DNA of 64,000 bases. Source: Ferrovibrio sp. Its GTDB lineage: Bacteria; Pseudomonadota; Alphaproteobacteria; Ferrovibrionales; Ferrovibrionaceae. Positions 16,997 to 25,622 of this stretch are shown piece after piece; the stretch's first letter is position 1, and each line of letters begins with the position of its first letter. Position numbers and translations under genes: made by a program. The notes beneath the pieces were generated by a model, which saw only the letters and a program-made list of their open reading frames with translations, had not been told where the DNA came from and ran no database searches. The stretch spans positions 1 through 64,000 of the forward strand of contig NZ_JAGOLP010000002.1 of NCBI RefSeq assembly GCF_017994015.1, read 5' to 3'.

Positions 16997-17758
16997 ATGG
17001 GCAAACTTGCGGGCAAGAGCTGCGTGATCACCGGCGCCGCCGGCAGCCTGGGGCTGGCAGCGGCACGCCGCCTGCTGGCCGAGGGCGCCAGCCTGCTGCT
17101 GGTGGATCGTGATGCGGAAAAACTGGATGCCGCCGAACGCGCGCTTGCGGCGCCCGGGCAGGTGGCGGTTTGTGCCGCCGATGTGGCCGATAGCGGCGAT
17201 TGCCAGGCTTATCTGGAAGCCGCCAGCGAACGCTGGGGCGGCATCGACGTGCTGTTCTGCAATGCCGGCATCAGCGGCGTGATCCGCCCGGTGACGGAAT
17301 ACCCCGAGGACGTGTGGGACCGCGTGCTGGCGGTTAACCTGCGCGCCGCCTTCCTGGCCTGCAAATACGGCCTGCCGCGCCTGCGCGATGGCGGCAGCAT
17401 CGTGATGACTGCCAGCGTGGTGGGCGTGACCAGCGATCCCGGCATCTGCGCCTATGCCGCCTCCAAACATGGCCTGATCGGCCTGATGCGCACCGTGGCC
17501 AAGGAAGCTGCACCGCGCCGCATCCGCGTCAATGTGCTGGCGCCGGGGCCGATCGACAATGGCTTTCAGCGCCATGTGGAGGCCGGCTTGAGCCAGGCCA
17601 TCGGCCAGGAAGCCGGCGCCTTCCTGGATGGCATCATTCCGTTGGGCCGCCATGGTTTGCCGGAGGAAATCGCCGAAGCCGTGCTGTTCCTGGCCAGTGA
17701 CGCCAGCAGCTTCACCACCGGCAGCGTGCTGATGGCCGATGGCGGCATGCATATCTGA
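16997..17758 (+). CDS. SDR-family oxidoreductase
   Basis: 253-aa classical short-chain dehydrogenase. Cofactor motif TGAAGSLGLA near 12-21, NAG at 88-90, catalytic S139, Y152 and K156 (YAASK), and the C-terminal GSVLMADGGMHI. The D37 after the second strand (LLVDRD) favours NAD. It starts 8 bases after the ALDH stop. Likely interconverts an alcohol and ketone in the same pathway as the downstream cupin. Confidence 0.92.
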   Translation: MGKLAGKSCVITGAAGSLGLAAARRLLAEGASLLLVDRDAEKLDAAERALAAPGQVAVCAADVADSGDCQAYLEAASERWGGIDVLFCNAGISGVIRPVTEYPEDVWDRVLAVNLRAAFLACKYGLPRLRDGGSIVMTASVVGVTSDPGICAYAASKHGLIGLMRTVAKEAAPRRIRVNVLAPGPIDNGFQRHVEAGLSQAIGQEAGAFLDGIIPLGRHGLPEEIAEAVLFLASDASSFTTGSVLMADGGMHI

Positions 17759-17794
17759 ACCCTTCCACCAGCCAAGCAACCAGGAGCAAGCCCC

Positions 17795-18328
17795 ATGCCC
17801 GAAGCCCCGAAAGCCGAATTCTGGCGCGACCTCAAGCCGATCAGCCCAGTTTTCAAGCCGGATGCGCTGCCGGAAGCCTATATCCGCAATGCGCCGAGCG
17901 ATGACGAAAAACTTTATGTGCCGTTCACCGAAACCGTATCGTCGCGGCCCTTGTGGATTTCGCCGGCACAGAACAAGTGGTGCGACATCCTGATGGCCAA
18001 GGCGGCCGGGCTGGTGAACCGGCATTACCATCCGCATGAGGTGTTTGCCTATACCATCTCCGGCAAATGGGGCTATCTGGAGCATGACTGGACCGCCACG
18101 GCGGGCGACTTTGTGTATGAGACGCCGGGCGAGGGCCATACCCTGGTGGCCTATGAGCATGAACAGCCGATGAAAGTGTTTTTCATCGTCACCGGGCCGC
18201 TGATCTGGCTCGATGAAAACGGCAATTCCGCCGGGCATTTCGACGTGCATGACTATATCGGATTGTGCAAGGCGCATTACGAGAAGATCGGCCTCGGCGC
18301 CGATTACATCACATCGCTGTATCGCTGA
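17795..18328 (+). CDS. 2,4'-dihydroxyacetophenone dioxygenase-like cupin
   Basis: 177-aa single-domain cupin, the length of 2,4'-dihydroxyacetophenone dioxygenase (DAD), which splits the C-C bond of an aryl hydroxymethyl ketone to an aryl acid and formate. Metal ligands are visible: H77 and H79 in NRHYHPHEVF and H115 in GEGHTL; the KWGYLEHDWTATAGDF strand is also DAD-like. RBS AGGAGC precedes ATG 17795. Last gene of the putative uptake-oxidation operon; it converges on the thioesterase with a palindromic repeat between. Exact substrate unproven. Confidence 0.75.
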   Translation: MPEAPKAEFWRDLKPISPVFKPDALPEAYIRNAPSDDEKLYVPFTETVSSRPLWISPAQNKWCDILMAKAAGLVNRHYHPHEVFAYTISGKWGYLEHDWTATAGDFVYETPGEGHTLVAYEHEQPMKVFFIVTGPLIWLDENGNSAGHFDVHDYIGLCKAHYEKIGLGADYITSLYR

Positions 18329-18355
18329 GGCGCGACGCCCTTTCATCACTCCCAC

Positions 18356-18453
18356 CGTCGTCATGCCCGGGCTTGACCCGGGCATCCCATTTTCCCAGGA
18401 ATTCAGACATATTTGGAAAAAATGGGATGCCCGCTTTCGCGGGCATGACGATT
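18356..18453. repeat. palindromic intergenic repeat, copy B
   Basis: Left arm CGTCGTCATGCCCGGGC with internal hairpin GCCCGGG-CTTGA-CCCGGGC, right arm GCCCGC-TTTC-GCGGGC followed by ATGACG; an inner pair CATCCCATTTT / AAAATGGGATG also matches. Sits between convergent genes and can serve as a bidirectional terminator. Confidence 0.85.
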
Positions 18454-18477
18454 ATGGGGGCAGGTACACCCCGCCGC

Positions 18478-18930
18478 TTACTCGCCACAACCCAGGCGCT
18501 GGATCATGTCGGCTGGCACCGGCAGGCCCTTGAGCTTGCCGGGCTGGGCCGGATCGGCCTGGGCCAGCACGCGCTTTTCGCGGCCTTCCACCAGCAGAGT
18601 GCCGTCCTGGCGCCGGATCCGATGCAGCACCTGGAATGAGGCATTGCCCCAGGCGGCGATCTGGCTATGCACCGCGATGCGATCCTGCGCCGCTGCCGGG
18701 GCAAGGAATTTGGCTTCCACATTGACGATGGGAAAACCAATCGAGCCGATGCGGCGCAAGGCGGCCAGGTCATAGCCGGCATCGGCGAGCAGGCGCCAGG
18801 TGCCGCTATCGAACCAGGCCAGGTAATTCGGATAGAATACGATATCGGCCGGGTCGCAATCGCCCCATTGCACTTCCAGCGGCACCACTGAAACATGCGG
18901 CTTCAGTGCAACGGTTTCACTCGGCGGCAT
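18478..18930 (-). CDS. 4-hydroxybenzoyl-CoA thioesterase-family (4HBT) protein
   Basis: 150-aa hot-dog thioesterase. The catalytic-loop motif WGDCDPADIVFYPNY includes the likely catalytic aspartate D26, as in the 4-hydroxybenzoyl-CoA thioesterase group. ATG 18930 is chosen; it overlaps the iorB stop by 14 bases, and an upstream ATG at 18954 adds 8 residues. As last gene of iorA-iorB-thioesterase it may release aryl acetate from the arylacetyl-CoA made by IorAB. Confidence 0.85.
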   Translation of the reverse strand: MPPSETVALKPHVSVVPLEVQWGDCDPADIVFYPNYLAWFDSGTWRLLADAGYDLAALRRIGSIGFPIVNVEAKFLAPAAAQDRIAVHSQIAAWGNASFQVLHRIRRQDGTLLVEGREKRVLAQADPAQPGKLKGLPVPADMIQRLGCGE

Positions 18931-20428
18931 GGCGCGGCTCCAGCTTGTCGGCAATGGCGGCCAGGGTGCGGCCCAGGGTTTCGCCTTCAGGGTCTTTCAG
19001 CGCTGCGATGCGCGCCTGCATCAAGGCTTCGGCAGCCAGGCCCGGCGCCATGGCACCGGCCAGGGCCGGCAGGATCAGGTATTGCCGGATACGTTGGTAA
19101 TTCTGCACGCCGCGCTGGAAGGTATCGCCATAACCCTTGATCAGCCGGGCGCATTCAGCGATTTCCAGGCCCAAAAGCGGATCCAGTGCCGCGCCGCGCC
19201 GGATCAGGTCGAGCCAGTCTTCAATCCGCGCCTGCTCCTCGGCAAAACGATGGCTGCGGCGGCGCCAGGGCTTCAACCCGGCCAGCAGACGGAAGCGCAG
19301 ATAACCGCCCAGCCGATTGCTCGGCAGGGTCATGGCGAGATGCCATTTGCCAAGCCAGCCGCGCCGTTCGCTCAAACGCAGCAGCGGCACCGCCAGACGC
19401 GATGGCAGCAAACCAGCCAGTTCCTCGATGCCGGGCTTGAGGAAATCCGCCACCCGATAAGGCTGTCCAGCCTGGATGCGGGTTTCGCGCTCAATCGCCT
19501 TGAAGCGTTCCGGCTTGAGCTTGAGCTGCGCCACGCGGATCACATCCTCGCTGCTCATGCGCACCGCCAGATGCCGCGCCACCTCGCGCCGCAGCCGGCC
19601 ATCACCATCCAGCGGCGCCAGGCTTTGCAGGCGATCCAGATAGAGCGCGGCATAGGCGGCATCCTGGTAATCGATCAGGCGCTTCACGCCTTCAGCAGCA
19701 AAAACCTGCGCCGCCTCGGGCAGGGCATCCACGCGCTGCGCCAGATCGGCCAGCGGCAACACGGCCTTGTCTGTGGCTTGCGCAGCCCGGGCCTGGGCCG
19801 CCGCGATCTCGCCGCGGGCATGCGCCAGGCCAAAGCGGAAGCCGGCCAGGTTGCTCTCCACCGCCTTGCCTTCATCACGGATGCCGGCCTCAAATAATTC
19901 CGGCGCCAGCGGCAGCGCGCCGCTGCCGGCCAGGGCGCCAAGCAGCACGGCATTGAGGATCGAACCGGACTCTTTCGCGGCCGCGTCCATGTCAAACAGG
20001 ATGGCGGCACGGGCGCATTCGCGGGCGGCGCGGAACAGCCGCGAAGTATCGTAGCGGCCATCGCCCATGCCGCTTTTTTCCGCCACGGCGAAGATGCGAT
20101 GCGTGGAAGCGATCAGCAATGTGCGATCCGGCGTGACATAGCCGTGCAGCATGGCGCGGCCGGCTTCAACAAATTCGCTGGCGATCATCACATCAACCTG
20201 GCCCAAACCGGGATTGAGGCACATCACCGGGCGGGCCGCAGAAACTTCCGGCCAGATTTCGATATAATAAGTCGTCGCGCCGGTGCGCTGCGCCACGCCC
20301 GGGATGGAGGTGGCCTGCACCGGATGGCCGGCGCGCTGGGCTGCGCCGCTGATCCAGTCGGTCAGCACACCGCCGCCTTCGCCGCCCAAAGCCGCAACCA
20401 ACAGCGTGATCGGTTTAAGCTGGCTCAT
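18917..20428 (-). CDS. iorB: indolepyruvate:ferredoxin oxidoreductase beta subunit, extended form
   Basis: 503 aa. The first about 200 residues are the gamma-type 2-oxoacid oxidoreductase domain: LVAALGGEGGGVLTDWISGAAQRAGHPVQATSIPGVAQRTGATTYY, with the GGEGGG cofactor loop. A further 300-residue helical extension, seen in two-subunit IorAB of aerobic proteobacteria, follows; archaeal IorB lacks it. ATG 20428 overlaps the iorA stop by 4 bases. Works with IorA to turn aryl pyruvates into arylacetyl-CoA. Confidence 0.9.
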   Translation of the reverse strand: MSQLKPITLLVAALGGEGGGVLTDWISGAAQRAGHPVQATSIPGVAQRTGATTYYIEIWPEVSAARPVMCLNPGLGQVDVMIASEFVEAGRAMLHGYVTPDRTLLIASTHRIFAVAEKSGMGDGRYDTSRLFRAARECARAAILFDMDAAAKESGSILNAVLLGALAGSGALPLAPELFEAGIRDEGKAVESNLAGFRFGLAHARGEIAAAQARAAQATDKAVLPLADLAQRVDALPEAAQVFAAEGVKRLIDYQDAAYAALYLDRLQSLAPLDGDGRLRREVARHLAVRMSSEDVIRVAQLKLKPERFKAIERETRIQAGQPYRVADFLKPGIEELAGLLPSRLAVPLLRLSERRGWLGKWHLAMTLPSNRLGGYLRFRLLAGLKPWRRRSHRFAEEQARIEDWLDLIRRGAALDPLLGLEIAECARLIKGYGDTFQRGVQNYQRIRQYLILPALAGAMAPGLAAEALMQARIAALKDPEGETLGRTLAAIADKLEPRHAAE

Positions 20429-22557
20429 ACCCGCGCCCCGCCGAGCCAGGTGATTACAGCGCCATGCAGGCGATGGCTCAGTTTGTCCCACCAGTTTGGG
20501 TTATGCACGATCTCGGTTTTGTAAAAGGACGGGCAGAGCACAGCGGCATGCGCCACTTCGCCGCAATGGCCGCAGCCAACACAGCCCTGATTGACATGCG
20601 CCACCGGATCGCTGCGCAACGGATCGGGATTGGGCTTGATGGTGAGCGACGGGCAGCCCGATAGCCGGATGCAGGAATGATCGCCGGTGCAGACCGCATC
20701 ATCGATACCGAAGCGGGTGCGCAACACCCGCTCGCCGGCAGCCAGGGCCTTGGCTTCCTCGCCCTTGATGCGGCGCTGGCGCGCCAACTGGCATTCGCCC
20801 TCGGCGATAATCACCTTGAGGCCCTGCTGCGCCGTGCTGAGCGCCTCTTTCAGCGCGCCGGTCATGCCGGCCAGGCCATAGGAGCGCAGCCGGCGCACCC
20901 ATTTTACACCCAGCGCCTTCAATGTGGTTTCGATATCGGCGCCGCCGCCCTGGCTGGCATCATGGCGGTTGCCGAGCGAGGACGGCAGGTATTGCACGCC
21001 GGTGGCCGAGGTATAGCCGTTTTGCAGCACGATCAGCACACCATCGCCGCGATTGAACAGCGATGAGGCGACGCCGGTGATCAGGCCATTATGCCAGAAG
21101 CCGCCATCGCCCATGATCGCCACCGGGCGGCGGCGCGAGATCGGTCCGACGCCGGCGGCCGAAGCCAGGCTCATGCCATAGCCGAGGATCGAATTGCCGA
21201 CCGAGAAAGGCGCAAAGGTGGCCAGCGCATGGCAGCCGATATCGGCCGCCACATGCACCGGCCCGGTTTCCCGCTCCACCAGCTTGATTGCGGTGAAAAC
21301 CGGGCGTTCCGGGCAGCCGGTGCAGAAAGTCGGCGGCCGCAGCGGCAAGTCCGGGCCGATCAATTCGGCGGCATGGGCGCGCTGCGCCTGGACGCGGGCA
21401 AAGGCTTCGCTGGGCGCTGCCAGATCAAGCGCCGGCTGCGCCTTGGGCAGCCAGGCCAGCAGGCCACGGGTCAGCACCTCGATGGTATATTCACCGGCCA
21501 TCGGCAACACATCCTTGCCGGCCAGGCGCAAGTTCAGATCGGCGCGGCGAAGGATGCTGCCGATCGCCTGTTCGAGATAATCCGGGCCACCTTCCTCAAC
21601 CACCAGCAGATGGCTTTTGTCGGCGCAGAAATCGGTGATCTGGCTTGGCGCCAGTGGATGCGTGACATTCAGCACCAGCAACGGCAGCCGCGATTTGCCG
21701 AAAGCATCGGCCAGGCCAAGATTGCCCAAGGCACGCAGCAGCGCGTTATAGATGCCGCCCTGCACGATGATGCCGCAATCAGCTAGCTCTCCCGGCATCA
21801 CTTCATTCAGGCCATGCTCCAGGATGAAGCGCTGCGCCGCCGGCAGGCGTTGTTCAAATTTCAGTTTTTCCTGGCGAAACGTGGCGGGCGGATGCGCCAG
21901 GTGCTCGTAATTAAATGCTGCCGGCCCGACCCGGGCATTGCGCGACACATTGGCCGGCAGATTATCGGCAGCGGCGAAACTGCCGGTGACATGGCAGGCG
22001 CGAATGCGCAATTCCAGCATCACCGGCGTGTTGCTGGCTTCCGACAGTTCAAAGCCTTTTTCAACACAGCGCACAATGCTGGCCAGTTCGGGCCGCGGAT
22101 CAAGCAGCCACATCGACGATTTCAGCGCATAGGCATGGCTGCGTTCCTGGATCACACTGGCGCCTTCGCCATAATCTTCGCCGATCACAATCAGCGCGCC
22201 GCCGATCACACCCGGCGAGGCAAGATTCGACAACGCATCGGAAGCCACATTGGTGCCGACGATGGATTTCCAGGTGACGGCGCCACGCGCCGGATAATTG
22301 ATCGAGGCGCCGAGCAACGCCGCTGCCGAGGCTTCATTGGTGCAGGTTTCAAGATGGATGCCGAGTTCATCCAGGATATCCTGCGCCTGCACTAATACAT
22401 CGATCAGATGTGATACCGGCGCGCCCTGATAGCCGCCAACATAGGAAACGCCGGATTGCAGCAATGCCTTGGTGACGGCGAGGATGCCCTCGCCGTGAAA
22501 AACCTCGCCCTGCCCCAGGCGCAAAGCCTGAATTTCCTTGGCGAATGAGCGTTCCAT
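20425..22557 (-). CDS. iorA: indolepyruvate:ferredoxin oxidoreductase alpha subunit
   Basis: 710-aa thiamine-diphosphate enzyme. The N-terminal pyrimidine-binding region includes GGYQGAPVSHLIDVL, the middle holds FCTGCPERPVF and the ThDP/Mg motif MGDGGFWHNG...VLQN, and the C-terminus carries cysteine motifs CTGDHSCIRLSGC and CVGCGHC for iron-sulfur clusters. Catalyses CoA-dependent oxidative decarboxylation of indole- or phenyl-type pyruvates. ATG 22557 follows a GGGAGAA RBS; upstream ATG 22590 is less well placed. Divergent from the TRAP transporter, sharing a regulatory region. Confidence 0.93.
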   Translation of the reverse strand: MERSFAKEIQALRLGQGEVFHGEGILAVTKALLQSGVSYVGGYQGAPVSHLIDVLVQAQDILDELGIHLETCTNEASAAALLGASINYPARGAVTWKSIVGTNVASDALSNLASPGVIGGALIVIGEDYGEGASVIQERSHAYALKSSMWLLDPRPELASIVRCVEKGFELSEASNTPVMLELRIRACHVTGSFAAADNLPANVSRNARVGPAAFNYEHLAHPPATFRQEKLKFEQRLPAAQRFILEHGLNEVMPGELADCGIIVQGGIYNALLRALGNLGLADAFGKSRLPLLVLNVTHPLAPSQITDFCADKSHLLVVEEGGPDYLEQAIGSILRRADLNLRLAGKDVLPMAGEYTIEVLTRGLLAWLPKAQPALDLAAPSEAFARVQAQRAHAAELIGPDLPLRPPTFCTGCPERPVFTAIKLVERETGPVHVAADIGCHALATFAPFSVGNSILGYGMSLASAAGVGPISRRRPVAIMGDGGFWHNGLITGVASSLFNRGDGVLIVLQNGYTSATGVQYLPSSLGNRHDASQGGGADIETTLKALGVKWVRRLRSYGLAGMTGALKEALSTAQQGLKVIIAEGECQLARQRRIKGEEAKALAAGERVLRTRFGIDDAVCTGDHSCIRLSGCPSLTIKPNPDPLRSDPVAHVNQGCVGCGHCGEVAHAAVLCPSFYKTEIVHNPNWWDKLSHRLHGAVITWLGGARV

Positions 22558-22615
22558 GCGTGTTTTCTCCCTTGCTGGGCAAGGTGGCATGGAAGCCCGC
22601 TGCCGGTCAAGAAAC

Positions 22616-22631
22616 AGTTTGATCTCAAACT
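22616..22631. promoter_or_regulatory. MarR-type operator between iorA and TRAP operon
   Basis: AGTTTGA-TC-TCAAACT, perfect 7-bp arms with a 2-base centre. It lies 59 bases upstream of iorA and 94 upstream of the TRAP binding-protein gene, and overlaps a possible -35 box. The MarR gene at the end of the TRAP operon is the natural candidate ligand. Confidence 0.6.
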
Positions 22632-22648
22632 AATTTCCGGCCTAATCT
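22619..22648 (+). promoter_or_regulatory. possible sigma-70 promoter for TRAP operon
   Basis: TTGATC (22619-22624) and TAATCT (22643-22648) are 18 bases apart. The -10 lies in the 12-mer GCCTAATCTGGC (22640-22651), which also occurs upstream of the liv operon at 10924-10935. The inverted repeat covers the -35, which would suit repression. Prediction by eye only. Confidence 0.4.
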
Positions 22649-22724
22649 GGCGCACCAACAATGACGGCGCCGCCGCTATCCCGGCAACGGGGCGAGCGGG
22701 CCGCAAACCGGAGGAAACCAGCTT

Positions 22725-23762
22725 ATGTCGATCAAGGCCAGTCTCTTTTTATCTGCCGCGTTGTTTGCCGTTGCCGCACCGGCCGCCCTGCTGCCTGCCC
22801 AGGCGCAGGACAAGCCGGTGACCTTGCGGCTCGGCCATTGGCTGCCGGCGCAGCACCCGTTGCAGGCCGGTTTCACCGCCTGGGGCGCGGCAGTGGAGAA
22901 AGCCTCCGGCGGCACGGTGAAAACGCAGATTTTCCCGGCGCAGCAGCTTGGCGCTGCCAAGGATCATTACGACATGGCGCGTGACGGCGTGGCCGATCTC
23001 ACCTATGTCAATCCGGGCTACACGCCGGGCCGCTTTCCGGTGATTGCCGGCAGCGAACTGCCCTTCCTGCTCGCCAATGCCAAACAGGGTTCGGCCGCAC
23101 TCGACTCCTGGTATCGCCCTTATGGCCAGAAGGAAATGAGCGATGTGAAACTCTGCCTGACCTGGGCGCATGACGCGGCGACGTTTCACGGCAAGGTTCG
23201 CATCAGCAAGCCCGACGACCTGAAGGGCAAGAAGATTCGCCCGGGCAATGCCACCATGGCCCGCCTGGTGACCATGGCCGGCGGCGTGAATGTGCAGGTG
23301 GCGGCGCCGGAAGCGCGTGAATCGCTGGAGCGTGGCACCGCCGATGCCATCACCTTCCCGTGGGACAGCCTGTTTGTGTTCGGCATCGACAAGGTGGCGA
23401 AACTGCATATGGATGCGCCGCTCTATGTCAGCAACTTTGTGCTGGTGATGAACAAGGCCAGCTATGCCAAGCTGTCTGACAACCAGAAGAAGGCGGTGGA
23501 TGCCAATTGCAACACCGACGCTGCTTTGGCGCTGGCCGGGCCATGGGCCGATGTGGAATCGGCCGGCCGCACCAAGCTGCGCGCCATGCCGGATCATGAA
23601 TTCGTCAAGCCAAGCGACGCCGACATGGCAGCCTGGCGCAAGATTGGCGACGAGATGACCAAGATCTGGTATGATGACGTGAAGAAGGTTGGCGTGGATG
23701 GCGAGAAAGCGCTGGCCGATCTGAAGGCCGAATTGAAGAAGCGTGACAGCGCGGCTTTCTGA
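22725..23762 (+). CDS. TRAP transporter substrate-binding protein (DctP family)
   Basis: 345-aa periplasmic binding protein. Signal peptide MSIKASLFLSAALFAVAAPA; family features include LRLGHWLPAQHP, VTMAGGVNVQVAAPEARESLERGTADAITFPWDS, with the conserved arginine region MRPG-like KIRPGNA. RBS GGAGGAAACC precedes ATG 22725. Divergence from iorAB suggests an aryl acid or aryl 2-oxoacid ligand. A hairpin separates it from the small permease. Confidence 0.92.
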   Translation: MSIKASLFLSAALFAVAAPAALLPAQAQDKPVTLRLGHWLPAQHPLQAGFTAWGAAVEKASGGTVKTQIFPAQQLGAAKDHYDMARDGVADLTYVNPGYTPGRFPVIAGSELPFLLANAKQGSAALDSWYRPYGQKEMSDVKLCLTWAHDAATFHGKVRISKPDDLKGKKIRPGNATMARLVTMAGGVNVQVAAPEARESLERGTADAITFPWDSLFVFGIDKVAKLHMDAPLYVSNFVLVMNKASYAKLSDNQKKAVDANCNTDAALALAGPWADVESAGRTKLRAMPDHEFVKPSDADMAAWRKIGDEMTKIWYDDVKKVGVDGEKALADLKAELKKRDSAAF

Positions 23763-23777
23763 GGTTTTGATTTTGCG

Positions 23778-23802
23778 ATGGCGGGGCCGGGCGCCCCGCC
23801 AT
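23778..23802 (+). terminator. intraoperon hairpin after TRAP binding-protein gene
   Basis: ATGGCGGGG (23778-23786) pairs perfectly with CCCCGCCAT (23794-23802) over a 7-base loop, followed by TGTTATATT. Probably a partial terminator or mRNA stabiliser favouring excess binding protein, parallel to the hairpin at 12222. Confidence 0.5.
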
Positions 23803-23830
23803 TGTTATATTGCTTGGCGGGGGAGCCAGG

Positions 23831-24319
23831 ATGAATCGCTTCATCGACAGGGTCGAGCTGATTGCCGGCCTGCTGCTTGGCTTGGTTGCCCTGCTTACCT
23901 TCATTACCGTGCTGCTGCGCTGGCTGTTCAGCTTCGGCCTGCCGGATTCGTTTGATTTCTCGCGCCTGCTGCTTGGCACCGCGATGTTCTGGGGCATCGC
24001 CCTGGCCGGTTTTCATAACCGCCATATCCAGGTGGATGGTTTCTGGGAAATGGCGCCACGCTGGGGCCGCCGCCTGATCGATATTTTTGCCACCGCCATC
24101 ACTCTGGCCTTCATGGCACTCTTCGCCTGGATGGTGAAGGACAAGGTGCTGAGCACGCTTTACAGCCATGAGCAGACATTTGACCTGCGCCTGCCGGTCT
24201 GGCCGTTTCATGCCCTGGCGGCATTGGGCGTGCTGCTGGCGGCAATGCTGCTGTTGCTGCGCCTGGCGCGGCTGCTGGCCGGCAAGCGGGTGGATACCCG
24301 CAGCGACGAGGTTTTCTAG
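23831..24319 (+). CDS. TRAP transporter small permease (DctQ family)
   Basis: 162-aa membrane protein with four helices; FDFSRLLLGTAMFWGIALAGFHNRHIQVD is the typical DctQ central region. ATG 23831 fits the family N-terminus; an ATG-less extension to 23810 adds 7 residues. Its TAG stop overlaps the GTG start of the large permease by one base. Confidence 0.88.
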   Translation: MNRFIDRVELIAGLLLGLVALLTFITVLLRWLFSFGLPDSFDFSRLLLGTAMFWGIALAGFHNRHIQVDGFWEMAPRWGRRLIDIFATAITLAFMALFAWMVKDKVLSTLYSHEQTFDLRLPVWPFHALAALGVLLAAMLLLLRLARLLAGKRVDTRSDEVF

Positions 24320-25620
24320 TGGATCAGGATATTGTGGCCGTTGTCGGCTTTGTGCTGCTGTTTGTGCTGATGCTGCTGCGCGTGCCGGTGGGTGTGGCGA
24401 TGGGCATTGTCGGCGTGGGCGGTTTCGGCCTGTTGGCTACCACCAAGCCGGCGCTGAACCTGCTGGCGCAATCGCCGATCCGGGTCGCCACCGATTACGA
24501 TCTGGCGGTGATCCCGATGTTCATCCTGATGGGCTGCTTCGCTTCCGCCGCCGGCATGAGCCGCGAGTTGTTCCGCGCCGGCGAAGCCTGGTTCGGCCAT
24601 CGCCGCGGCGGCCAGGCCATGGCCACGGTGGCGGCCTGCGCCGGCTTTGCCGCCATCAACGGCTCGTCGGTGGCCACCGCCGCCACCATGACCAATGTGG
24701 CTTTGCCGGAAATGCGCCGTGCCGGCTATCATCCCGGCTTCTCCACCGGCGTGATCGCCGCCGGCGGCACGCTGGGCATCATGATCCCGCCCTCGGTGAT
24801 CTTTGCGCTATACGGCATCCTGACCGAGCAGGATATCGGCAAGCTGTTCATCGCCGGCATCATCCCGGGCCTGCTGGGTGTGGCGTTTTACCTGCTGACG
24901 ATCCAGCTCGTCGGCTGGTGGCGGCCCGATTGGCTGCCACGCGGCCCGCGCACCGCCTGGCGCGAACGCCTGGCCGCCCTGCGCGATATCTGGGCCACCG
25001 GGCTGTTATTCATCGGCATTGTCGGCGGCATGTATGGCGGCATCTTCACCGCCACCGAGGCTGCCGGCTGCGGCGCCTGTGGTGCGCTGCTGATCGGCAT
25101 CGCACGCGGCCGGCTCGGCTGGACCGAGATCAAGGCCAGCCTGGTGGAAGCGGTGCGTACCGGCGGGTCAATCTTCACCATCGTGGTAGGCGCCTTCCTG
25201 TTCGGCTATTTCCTGGTGATCACGCAGACACCGCAGAAGGTAAGTGAATTCCTCACCGGCCTGCCGGTTGGGCCTTATGGCGTGCTGGTGCTGATCCTGA
25301 TCATGTATCTGGTGCTCGGCGCGCTGATGGACGAACTGGCGATCATCCTGGTGACCGTGCCGATCATCTATCCGGTGATGCAGCAACTCGGCTTCGATCC
25401 GATCTGGTTCGGGGTCATCATCGTGATGGTGACGTCGCTGGGCATGGTGCTGCCACCGGTGGGGATCAATGTTTTTGTGATTAATTCAATCGCCCGCGAT
25501 GTCAGCCTGGGGCGGATTTATATGGGCGTGATGCCGTTTGTGCTGATGGATCTTGTGCGGCTGGCTTTGCTGGTGCTGTTTCCGGCCCTGGCGTTGTATC
25601 TGCCGGGGCATATGAACTGA
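24319..25620 (+). CDS. TRAP transporter large permease (DctM family)
   Basis: 433-aa, about 12-helix permease of the DctM/IT superfamily. Features: VAMGIVGVGGFGLL, the GFAAINGSSVATAATMTNVALPEMRRAGYHP loop, GTLGIMIPPSVIFALYGILTEQDIGKLFIAGIIPG, and VTSLGMVLPPVGINVFVINSI. GTG start at 24319, in a TAGTG overlap with the previous gene. Forms the ion-coupled translocation unit with DctQ. Confidence 0.95.
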   Translation: MDQDIVAVVGFVLLFVLMLLRVPVGVAMGIVGVGGFGLLATTKPALNLLAQSPIRVATDYDLAVIPMFILMGCFASAAGMSRELFRAGEAWFGHRRGGQAMATVAACAGFAAINGSSVATAATMTNVALPEMRRAGYHPGFSTGVIAAGGTLGIMIPPSVIFALYGILTEQDIGKLFIAGIIPGLLGVAFYLLTIQLVGWWRPDWLPRGPRTAWRERLAALRDIWATGLLFIGIVGGMYGGIFTATEAAGCGACGALLIGIARGRLGWTEIKASLVEAVRTGGSIFTIVVGAFLFGYFLVITQTPQKVSEFLTGLPVGPYGVLVLILIMYLVLGALMDELAIILVTVPIIYPVMQQLGFDPIWFGVIIVMVTSLGMVLPPVGINVFVINSIARDVSLGRIYMGVMPFVLMDLVRLALLVLFPALALYLPGHMN

Positions 25621-25622
25621 CC

